A stretch of 6,301 nucleotides of DNA from UBA3478 sp965662045 (GTDB taxonomy: Bacteria > Bacteroidota > Bacteroidia > Flavobacteriales > Flavobacteriaceae): contig CBFIGE010000029.1 of NCBI GenBank assembly GCA_965662045.1, positions 1 to 6,301 of the forward strand, read 5' to 3'. Shown in pieces: positions 1 to 6,195 of the stretch. Within the stretch, counting starts at the first letter, position 1. Each line of letters begins with the position of its first letter. The notes under the pieces are model-generated. The model was not told the origin of the DNA. It saw only the letters and a program-made list of their open reading frames with translations, and did not search any database. A program made the position numbers and the translations under genes.

Positions 1-928
1 AGGCTAAATCAGGCTCGCCTAAACCATCGCCCAAGATTCCGTAGAGTGCAATTCCTGGAATGACAATAACAATTGCCATGAGGTATTTGATGGTTCCACC
101 GATCATAAATCCTGCCTGAGCGTGTTTGAGACTTTTTGCCGCCAATGCGCGTTGAATTATGGTTTGATTGGCACACCAATAATTGATGTTTAAAAAAAAC
201 AATCCTAGCATGTGCGTCCAGGGAAGAGTCGGATGCGAGGCATCCAAATGCAAATGCATTTTTTCAGGTGTCTTGATGTAGAGTTGTTGCCATCCTCCCA
301 ATTCTTGCACGGCTACTACGCAGACAATAATTCCTCCGGTGAGCAAAATTGAAAATTGTAAAATATCAGTTCGAACCACAGCACTTAATCCTCCTAAATA
401 GGTGTAAAAGGCAGAAAACAAGCCTAAAAACAAAATCAAAATACCTATTCGATGGATACGATTGGTACTGAGAAAAGACAACTGCTCTCCAAAGACGACA
501 TCAGCCGCGTAGGCACCCCAAAAAAGAGCTGCTCCAAGAGTCACAGTGGCGAAAAGACCAATGTTAGACAATGAATAAAACAAGGCTATTTTTTTTCCCA
601 ATTTGATTTGTATAAACTGAGTAATGGTAGTAATCTTCTCTTTGAGGTATAAGGGAATAAAAATTAATGCCCCAAGAAGGATTCCCTGTATGGCATTGAT
701 TTCTAAACTGGCTTGGGCCAAACCGTATAAATAGGCCGAGCCCATCATTCCTAAAAATTGATAACCATTGATATTTGTGGCCACTGTTGACAGGGCAATA
801 GAGTACCATTTAAGATTTCTGTTGCTAAGAAAATAGGCTTCTGAACTCTGCACTTGTTCGCTAGAAGAGCGTAGTGCCAGTATCAAAATCAGTCCGAAAT
901 AACAAAGTACGATGATTAAATCTAGCAT
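1..928 (-). CDS. Sodium:solute symporter, SGLT type (SSS family), 3' end cut off by window edge
   Basis: Inner-membrane symporter that should use the sodium gradient to import a small solute. The first 309 residues are visible; family members are usually 500-600 residues, so over a third is missing beyond position 1. The ATG at 928 lies 3 nt after the stop of the monooxygenase gene, so the two are probably cotranslated. Seen directly: several hydrophobic segments, an SSS-type TM1 motif (TNINGYQFLG, residues 51-60), FYTYLGGLSAVVRTDILQ (174-191) and NYWCANQTIIQRALAAK (249-265). Aligned by eye to vSGLT from memory, its galactose-site residues Q69, E88, N260, Y263 and K294 correspond to Q57, E76, N247, Y250 and K281 here. 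That favours a sugar, polyol or sugar-like substrate over proline or pantothenate, but the actual substrate is unknown. The second half, including the TM8 sodium-site serines, is out of view. Confidence 0.93.
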   Translation of the reverse strand, partial: MLDLIIVLCYFGLILILALRSSSEQVQSSEAYFLSNRNLKWYSIALSTVATNINGYQFLGMMGSAYLYGLAQASLEINAIQGILLGALIFIPLYLKEKITTITQFIQIKLGKKIALFYSLSNIGLFATVTLGAALFWGAYAADVVFGEQLSFLSTNRIHRIGILILFLGLFSAFYTYLGGLSAVVRTDILQFSILLTGGIIVCVVAVQELGGWQQLYIKTPEKMHLHLDASHPTLPWTHMLGLFFLNINYWCANQTIIQRALAAKSLKHAQAGFMIGGTIKYLMAIVIVIPGIALYGILGDGLGEPDLA

Positions 929-931
929 GGT

Positions 932-2062
932 CTATAAGCGTTTTGCACTGCCCAATGGTGTTTGAGGAAGCACTTTGGGTTTTCTGTTCATTTCTTCGTT
1001 TAATGCACAGGTTTGAAAGCGTGGCAGCACATATTTGGCAAATAAATCACATTCATCATAATGTGGATATCCCGACAGAATAAAAGCATCAAAGCCCATT
1101 TCAATGTAGCGGTTTAACTTTTGGTACACCTGCTCGGGATTTCCGACAATAGCTGCGCCGCATCCAGAACGTGCCAATCCTATGCCTGTCCAAAGTTGGT
1201 CTTCTACGAAATAATCTGAAGAAGATTTATCTCGAAGCTCTTTTTGTTTGGCTACTCCATATGATTTTGAATCCAAGGCTTGATCTCTGATTTTCGCTCC
1301 TTCATCTAAATCTAATTTTGACAATAATTTTCTAGAATAGGCGATGGCTTCTTCTTTTGTCTCGCGAACAATGACATGAATGCGAAGACCAAATCGAATA
1401 GATCTTTTATATACCTCACTTCTACGTCTCAATTTTTCTATTTGCTTTTTGAGTCCTTCTTCTTGATCAGGCCACATCAAATAAACATCACAAAATTCGG
1501 CGCAGAGTTCAACTCCAGCATCAGAATAACCCCCAAAATACAAAAGTGGCCCGCCGTTTTGTTGGTAGGGTTTAACAGGCGCTGTGTCTAATTCCAATTG
1601 GTAAAAATCACCCTTAAATGATAGGTGATCTTGGGTCCATGATTGTTTGAGAATTTGAATGACCTCTCTGGATTTGGCGTAGCGTTGTTCGGAGGCCAAT
1701 TGTGTCCCTGGAAGGTCTGAGGAAATAATATTAATGGTTAAGCGACCTTTTAGAATATGGTCTAGTGTTGCAATAGCCCTCGCTAACATCGGAGGATGGA
1801 CTTCACCGCATCGCACGGCAGCCAAAAAATTGATTTGTTCGGTTAAAGGAGCCATTGCCGAAACAAAAGATAGGGTGTCTTGACCGACCTGATAGGATGA
1901 TGGGCAAAGTATATTTCGATAGCCTTGCTTATCTGCTAAAGCAGCTATTCTCGAAGTGTTTTCCCAAGTACTCTTATATAAGTCGTTCCGATTGCCCAGT
2001 AAATCATCATCTCCATTACAAAGTGGGGCGAACCAAGCAATTTCAACTTTCTTATCTTCCAT
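932..2062 (-). CDS. SsuD-like FMNH2-dependent monooxygenase (luciferase-like, LLM family)
   Basis: Cytoplasmic TIM-barrel flavoenzyme, 376 residues (E. coli SsuD has 381). SsuD uses FMNH2 from a partner reductase plus O2 to cleave the C-S bond of alkanesulfonates, giving an aldehyde and sulfite. Alignment by eye to remembered SsuD is strong along the whole length: RYAKSREVIQ near 127-136, LYFGGYSDAG near 174-183, IRFGLRIHVIVRET 222-235, LWTGIGLARSG 290-300 and ILSGYPH 328-334. SsuD catalytic Arg226, His228, Arg297 and Tyr331 match R227, H229, R298 and Y332. SsuD Cys54 has no equivalent; the aligned site is near V59-G60. I chose the ATG at 2062; a TTG three codons upstream (2071) would add only three residues. 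No flavin reductase is visible. It is followed after 3 nt by an SGLT-type symporter, unlike classical ssu operons that use an ABC transporter. The family is firm; the substrate (alkanesulfonate, sulfosugar, sulfone or other) is open. Confidence 0.92.
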   Translation of the reverse strand: MEDKKVEIAWFAPLCNGDDDLLGNRNDLYKSTWENTSRIAALADKQGYRNILCPSSYQVGQDTLSFVSAMAPLTEQINFLAAVRCGEVHPPMLARAIATLDHILKGRLTINIISSDLPGTQLASEQRYAKSREVIQILKQSWTQDHLSFKGDFYQLELDTAPVKPYQQNGGPLLYFGGYSDAGVELCAEFCDVYLMWPDQEEGLKKQIEKLRRRSEVYKRSIRFGLRIHVIVRETKEEAIAYSRKLLSKLDLDEGAKIRDQALDSKSYGVAKQKELRDKSSSDYFVEDQLWTGIGLARSGCGAAIVGNPEQVYQKLNRYIEMGFDAFILSGYPHYDECDLFAKYVLPRFQTCALNEEMNRKPKVLPQTPLGSAKRL

Positions 2063-2162
2063 ATCCGGCAAATTATTAAAAATATAGTAGCTATTAGCGG
2101 AATAAACTTTAAAATGGCTTGCTCGCAGTTTTTATGAATTTTGTTATCTTAATACAAAAAAA
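2063..2162. promoter_or_regulatory. Divergent intergenic region with weak dyad at 2085-2096
   Basis: This 100-bp AT-rich gap separates the minus-strand monooxygenase-symporter unit from the plus-strand FMO operon, so it should contain both promoters. I found no good match on either strand to the Bacteroidota promoter consensus (TTTG near -33, TAnnTTTG near -7). A 12-bp imperfect palindrome, TAGTAGCTATTA, lies at 2085-2096 with one mismatched pair and a TAGCTA core. It could be an operator serving both directions, but a 12-bp dyad in AT-rich sequence is not rare by chance. The plus-strand gene is preceded by a run of seven A just before its TTG start, typical of A-rich initiation regions in this phylum. 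Confidence 0.3.
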
Positions 2163-3449
2163 TTGAAAGAGAAACACGTTTGCATTATCGGTGCAGGACC
2201 CTCTGGCATCACCGCTTTGAAAAATATTCTAGACGAGAATCTCAAAGCCACTTGTTATGATTTTAATTTCGATGTAGGTGGCAACTGGATTTACAGTGAA
2301 AAAGAGGGACACTCTAGTGTGTTTGAAACCACTCATATCATCAGTTCTAAAAGCTTGTCTCAGTATGAGGATTTTCCATTTGATGAGCATGTTTCAGACT
2401 ACCCTTCTCACGATGAGTTAAGGGTCTATTTTCAAAAATATGCAAAGCACTTTGACCTTTATCCACACATTGAATTCAATACCCTAGTCCTCTCTTGCGA
2501 ATTAAACAATGAGAAGCATTGGGAGGTTGTGACTGAGCAAAATGGCGTCAAAAAAACCCATTGTTTTTCAGACTTAATTGTGTGTAATGGACATCACTGG
2601 AAACCAAAATACCCCAATTATCCAGGAGAATTTGAAGGAAAACTGCTGCATTCGCATCAATTTAAAAAAGCGGCTCCGTTTAGAAATCAAAAAGTCTTGG
2701 TGATTGGCGGAGGTAATTCCGCCTGCGATGTCGCAGTTGAAACTAGCCGAGTGAGCTCAAAAACAGCTATCAGTTGGAGGCGTGGATATCGTATATTGCC
2801 CAAGTTTATAATGGGTAAACCCTCAGATGTTGTGGCATCCTCAATGACCGCTTTACCCATTGCCTTTCGAAATTTTGTCGCTAGTATACTTGTGCGCCTT
2901 GCCATAGGACCTAATAGTTGGTACGGACTTCCCAAGGTCACTCACAAATTTGGAGCGACGCATCCCACCATCAACAGTGAATTGTTGTATAAGATTAGAC
3001 ACGGCAAAGTTCAACCACGAGGTGATGTCGATCGCTTTGAGGGGCAATACATTGTTTTTAAAAATGGGGTAAAAGAAGTTTACGATGCCGTTATCGCATG
3101 CACAGGTTACATTCTTTCTCACCCCTTCTTTGACAAAAACTTTATCGATTACAGTGAAGGCGAGGTTCCTCTCTATTTAAAAATGTTCCATCCCGAGATT
3201 AGAAATATCTATTTTGTAGGGATGTTTCAGCCCTTAGGTTGTATTTGGCCAGGTGCAGAGCAACAAAGTAAATTAGCCGCAGCTGCGATTACAGGAAAGT
3301 GGAAAATTCCGAAGAATATCAAATCCCTTTGTGAAAAAGAAGTCCAAAATCCGCATATGAAACAAATTGAAACCTCAAGACATACCATTACAGTTGATTT
3401 CCATAAGTTTCTTAGGGCCTTAAAAAAACAACTTAAAACCATTTCATGA
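2163..3449 (+). CDS. Flavin-containing monooxygenase (class B, FMO type), TTG start
   Basis: FAD- and NADPH-dependent monooxygenase, 428 residues, predicted to insert one oxygen into a soft nucleophile (N or S) of a small substrate. Seen directly: FAD-binding GAGPSG at residues 10-15, GGNW at 39-42, the FMO fingerprint FxGxxxHxxxF at 157-167, NADPH-binding GGGNSA at 182-187, and an ATGY-like ACTGY at 312-316. The fingerprint ends in F; Baeyer-Villiger enzymes have W there, so N/S-oxygenation is more likely. The TTG at 2163 is the only plausible start: the Rossmann strand begins at residue 5, the frame has a stop at 2103-2105, and no ATG, GTG or other TTG lies between. First gene of a four-gene operon, overlapping the next by ATGA. 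It lacks the N-terminal features I would expect of trimethylamine monooxygenase (Tmm). The substrate cannot be told from the sequence. Confidence 0.93.
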   Translation: MKEKHVCIIGAGPSGITALKNILDENLKATCYDFNFDVGGNWIYSEKEGHSSVFETTHIISSKSLSQYEDFPFDEHVSDYPSHDELRVYFQKYAKHFDLYPHIEFNTLVLSCELNNEKHWEVVTEQNGVKKTHCFSDLIVCNGHHWKPKYPNYPGEFEGKLLHSHQFKKAAPFRNQKVLVIGGGNSACDVAVETSRVSSKTAISWRRGYRILPKFIMGKPSDVVASSMTALPIAFRNFVASILVRLAIGPNSWYGLPKVTHKFGATHPTINSELLYKIRHGKVQPRGDVDRFEGQYIVFKNGVKEVYDAVIACTGYILSHPFFDKNFIDYSEGEVPLYLKMFHPEIRNIYFVGMFQPLGCIWPGAEQQSKLAAAAITGKWKIPKNIKSLCEKEVQNPHMKQIETSRHTITVDFHKFLRALKKQLKTIS

Positions 3450-4117
3450 AAATAGACCATGCCATTGTATTTGGAGCAACCGGACTCATCGGTTCTCATC
3501 TAATAGCACTTTTGGCTAAAGACAAGGAAGTCTCAAAAATCACGGCTGTTACCCGAAGAGAAGTGCAATATGCTGATGCAAAAGTTAAGTTTAAACAAAT
3601 AGACTTTTCGAATACTGACCAATTACACGCTTGTGTTATTAAGGGCTCCCATGTATTCTCGGCCATAGGAACAACTCAGGCTCAAGTAAAAGGTAATAAA
3701 GATTTGTACCGAAGTATAGATTTTGATATAACTTGTAAGGTGGCTGAAGCTTGTGCCGAAAATTCAGTTGAATTATTTCAATTTGTTTCTTCCAGTGGAG
3801 CAGATGCAAGGAGTAAAAACTTCTATCTCAAATTAAAAGGAGAAATTGAAGATGCTGTCATCCAAATTGATGTCAAGTCTTTGAGAATTTACCGACCAGG
3901 TCTACTTATGGGGCAAAGAAAAGAATACCGTTTTGGTGAAAGAATAGCACAGTTTTTAATGCCTAAACTTAAATGGCTTTTACCTGCTGCCTATAGACCT
4001 GTGCAGGCCTTGAGTGTGGCAGCTCAAATGTTAGCGCTGGCTAAATCAAATACCACTGGCAAAAAAATCATTGAAAACGAAGAAATTTTAAACTTTGAAG
4101 CGCAACAACAGTTATGA
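3446..4117 (+). CDS. Atypical short-chain dehydrogenase, HTATIP2/TIP30-like NAD(P)-binding protein
   Basis: Predicted cytoplasmic NAD(P)-dependent oxidoreductase of 223 residues, the usual size for bacterial HTATIP2-like proteins. Seen directly: a Rossmann motif GATGLIG at residues 10-16; a basic pair R37-R38 after the second strand, compatible with NADPH preference; SAIGTTQ at 72-78; a serine-rich SSSGAD at 115-120; and a YxxxK catalytic pair at Y127 and K131 (YLKLK). The Ser-Tyr-Lys set suggests it is an active dehydrogenase or reductase rather than only a nucleotide sensor. Its ATG overlaps the FMO stop as ATGA, and its own stop overlaps the next start the same way, implying translational coupling. 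Inference: it may reduce or oxidise the product of the FMO. Related proteins also occur as uncharacterised NADH-binding or assembly factors, so the substrate is unknown. Confidence 0.88.
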   Translation: MKIDHAIVFGATGLIGSHLIALLAKDKEVSKITAVTRREVQYADAKVKFKQIDFSNTDQLHACVIKGSHVFSAIGTTQAQVKGNKDLYRSIDFDITCKVAEACAENSVELFQFVSSSGADARSKNFYLKLKGEIEDAVIQIDVKSLRIYRPGLLMGQRKEYRFGERIAQFLMPKLKWLLPAAYRPVQALSVAAQMLALAKSNTTGKKIIENEEILNFEAQQQL

Positions 4118-4299
4118 TTTCTCTTTTTAAAAAATTGTTTTTTTACTTCTTGTTATTCACCGGAGTCATTCTTTCAACTTCGCATCTTGGAAATGATTTT
4201 ATGGGAATCTCAGATGAAGAAGGCTACCTATTTACCATAGGATTTTGTTGCTTGGTCGCATTTATTTTAGAATACCTCTTACCTAAATTGAAAAATTAA
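4114..4299 (+). CDS. Small two-helix membrane protein of unknown function
   Basis: A 61-residue protein that I do not recognise. It has a short basic start (K6, K7), a first hydrophobic segment at about residues 8-22, a short polar loop with acidic residues D28, D34, E35 and E36, a second hydrophobic segment at about 39-56, and a basic tail (PKLKN). The layout fits a small integral membrane protein with both ends in the cytoplasm under the positive-inside rule. There are two adjacent cysteines, C45-C46, in the second helix. That it is a real gene is supported by an ATGA overlap with the dehydrogenase gene, a 2-nt gap to the hemolysin III gene, and a composition clearly suited to a membrane protein. 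The position suggests a partner of one of the flanking products, most simply the membrane protein downstream, but nothing in the sequence proves this. Confidence 0.75.
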   Translation: MISLFKKLFFYFLLFTGVILSTSHLGNDFMGISDEEGYLFTIGFCCLVAFILEYLLPKLKN

Positions 4300-4301
4300 A
4301 A

Positions 4302-4937
4302 ATGATTAACAGGAGCTTACCTCTGGACGAGAAATGGAATGTGATTACGCATGGTCTTGGTGCAATCATAAGCGCGATTCTAGTAATTTACTATTATCTA
4401 CACTTAAATTTTTCAAATCCTTCTGTTCATCTGGCTTATTTGATTTACGGTTTTTCGTTAGTGTTTTTGTTTTCTGCATCAGCCCTATATCACAGTGTGG
4501 AAGATGCCCGTAAAACGACATGGCAAAAAATTGATCACATCGCTATATACCTATTGATTGCAGGAACTTACACCCCTGTGAGCATGAGTTTACTTCAAGA
4601 AACCTCTGGAAAATTACTACTCACTTTGGTATGGGGTCTAGCGCTAATAGGTATTATCTACAAGCTTTTTTTTATTGGAAGATTTAAGCGTTTATCTCTA
4701 TTTCTGTACCTGGCTATGGGATGGCTAGTCGTTTTTGATTTTAATAATGTACTGCAAGTATTTCCTGAGACCGCATTACACTACCTTATATTAGGTGGTG
4801 TTTTCTATAGTGTAGGCACCATTTTTTACAGTCGGACAAGTTGGTATTATCACCATGTGGTATGGCACTTATGGGTACTTGCCGGTGCTTTTGCCCACTT
4901 TCAAATGGTGCGTATTATTCTAGAAAACACCACCTAA
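4302..4937 (+). CDS. Hemolysin III / PAQR family seven-helix membrane protein
   Basis: Polytopic inner-membrane protein, 211 residues, the normal length for bacterial hemolysin III (YqfA/TrhA-like) members of the PAQR superfamily, related to adiponectin receptors. Seen directly: the N-terminal ExxNxxTHGxG motif (E10 to G20), SxxxH at S60-H64, D78-H79 followed by IYLLIAGTYTP (82-92), and a C-terminal HxxxH at H185-H189 with a further H199. In PAQR proteins the SxxxH, Asp and HxxxH residues form a zinc site linked to hydrolase activity, and all are present, so the site looks intact. Despite the name, hemolysis is not an established general role; E. coli YqfA/TrhA is linked to membrane lipid or energetics homeostasis. 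Last gene of the operon, 2 nt after the 61-residue protein. Its stop is one base from that of the convergent esterase gene. Why it shares an operon with an FMO and a dehydrogenase is unclear. Confidence 0.93.
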   Translation: MINRSLPLDEKWNVITHGLGAIISAILVIYYYLHLNFSNPSVHLAYLIYGFSLVFLFSASALYHSVEDARKTTWQKIDHIAIYLLIAGTYTPVSMSLLQETSGKLLLTLVWGLALIGIIYKLFFIGRFKRLSLFLYLAMGWLVVFDFNNVLQVFPETALHYLILGGVFYSVGTIFYSRTSWYYHHVVWHLWVLAGAFAHFQMVRIILENTT

Positions 4938-4938
4938 C

Positions 4939-6195
4939 TTATTTTTTCATAGAGGCCATCCACTGCATTAAAGTTACAGGCACTCCTTTAACTTTTACTA
5001 CAGACCCGTCAACATCCCTCTGACTCTTATTAGCATGGGAATAGATCCAAGACCAGTGCCCCGGATAGTGGAAATTTTCTCCACCCAAAAGGTTTGTGAT
5101 ATCTGTTACGTTGTCATAAAGGGAAAGGTGAACGTTTTTGGCCTTGGCATCTATCAACTTTTGATGAACTGGAATGACTGTTTTATCGACTTGGGTGACA
5201 GGGTCGTCTTTTGAATGCACAAACCACATTGGAACATTTCTAATAGATTTTGCCTGTTTCTTAGATAAAAACTCTCCGTAATAAGCCAAAGCACTTATAT
5301 AGCCTGCAGCAAAATACTTTGGATATTCCAAAATAAGCTTAAGACTCATATAGCCGCCATTACTGCATCCTCCAACATAAATTCGATCTGTATCAATATC
5401 GGGATGTTTTGATATGTAATCATCAAAAAGTTCCTTTAAAGCCTCGTAATAAATATCGTCCACCTGACCACGAGTTGAGCCATTTCCACTATCCATCCAG
5501 CGTGTTGGGCTTTGAGGAACAAGTACATGAGCACCTTCAAAATAATCCTGAATTTCAGCAGAGGCATAGTTCGCGGCTCTATTGGCCAAGAGTGGAATTG
5601 TTGGATCTGTTCCTCCTTCACCCCCACCATGTAGCCAAATGATTAAGGGATGCTTATCTCTTTGAACTCGGGGGGTAAAACTTGCGTAAGACATCGTTAC
5701 CGTTCCATGCGAAAAAGAACCGCTTAAATCAAATTCATCCACTAGCGGAATAAAACGCTCTTTTTCGGTATTCCATGTCTCTAGGGTGTTTGAGTTGGTT
5801 ATAGATACTTTATAATCTACCCAGTTATTTCCTTTTCCAGGAGTGTATACTATCGGCGAGGCGATTCGAATGGATGGAGCTACCGCTAATACCAAGGTGA
5901 TAAACTCCCCCTCTTCGTTAAATGTTCCGTTGTGGTCTGAGGCATATGTGGCAATAACTTCTCGTGAGCCCGTCGATGGATTGACTGGCGCTTCAGCAGA
6001 ACCTCTGCTCACTATTACGCTGTAGTGTTCAGCGTCTAATGTCGTTTGTTGATTGGTCTTGCTGAGTACAACCTTATTAACGGCGGCTCCCCAATCAAAA
6101 CCTTCTACAATTAAATTGTATTCTCCCTGTGCTCGAGTAAGACTTATGCAGAGAAGAAAAGCGGCCCATAATGACCATTTTGTACTGTTTTTCAT
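4939..6195 (-). CDS. Secreted esterase with N-terminal Ig-like domain (EstA-like alpha/beta-hydrolase)
   Basis: Predicted exported serine hydrolase of 418 residues. I chose the ATG at 6195 because a clean signal peptide follows at once: basic n-region (K2, K6), hydrophobic core WAAFLLCISL and a likely cut after TRA near residue 22. There is no lipobox, so it should be released to the periplasm or outside. In-frame upstream starts (ATG 6228, TTG 6249) would bury that signal. Residues about 24-165 form a beta-rich Ig-like domain starting with YNLIVEGFDWGAAVNKVVL, like the EstA N-terminal domain of Thermotoga maritima. The hydrolase part has an HGGG oxyanion motif at 189-192, nucleophile Ser278 in GCSNGG, a candidate acid Asp330/331 in HSKDDPV, and His380 in GHWSW. 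The core resembles feruloyl- and PHB-depolymerase-type esterases, so acyl esters on polysaccharides or simple esters are plausible substrates. No type IX sorting domain is seen at the C-terminus. Stand-alone gene, convergent with the FMO operon. Confidence 0.9.
   Translation of the reverse strand: MKNSTKWSLWAAFLLCISLTRAQGEYNLIVEGFDWGAAVNKVVLSKTNQQTTLDAEHYSVIVSRGSAEAPVNPSTGSREVIATYASDHNGTFNEEGEFITLVLAVAPSIRIASPIVYTPGKGNNWVDYKVSITNSNTLETWNTEKERFIPLVDEFDLSGSFSHGTVTMSYASFTPRVQRDKHPLIIWLHGGGEGGTDPTIPLLANRAANYASAEIQDYFEGAHVLVPQSPTRWMDSGNGSTRGQVDDIYYEALKELFDDYISKHPDIDTDRIYVGGCSNGGYMSLKLILEYPKYFAAGYISALAYYGEFLSKKQAKSIRNVPMWFVHSKDDPVTQVDKTVIPVHQKLIDAKAKNVHLSLYDNVTDITNLLGGENFHYPGHWSWIYSHANKSQRDVDGSVVKVKGVPVTLMQWMASMKK

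Noticed and set aside
589..596. Run of eight T in the symporter gene, possible slippage or phase variation site
   Set aside because: It encodes ordinary lysine codons in an intact frame; such runs are expected in AT-rich DNA. The same holds for the eight-T run at 4666-4673 in the hemolysin III gene.
564..809. 81-codon minus-strand open frame within the symporter gene
   Set aside because: It is in another frame of the clearly coding symporter sequence and has no protein-like features.
4904..4949. Possible terminator hairpin (TGGTG ... CACCA) followed by a T-rich stretch
   Set aside because: The stem is only about 5 bp with a loop of nearly 20 nt and lies within the end of a coding sequence; too weak to call.
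5409..5642. Plus-strand open frames inside the esterase gene, and minus-strand frames inside the FMO gene (2687-3122)
   Set aside because: They lie opposite well-supported genes, have low-complexity or odd compositions, and show no recognisable domains; they are shadows of the real coding strand.
2163..6195. Baeyer-Villiger pathway: FMO makes an ester that the nearby esterase hydrolyses
   Set aside because: The FMO fingerprint ends in F rather than the W of Baeyer-Villiger enzymes, the esterase carries an export signal while the FMO is cytoplasmic, and the two genes are on opposite strands in separate transcription units.
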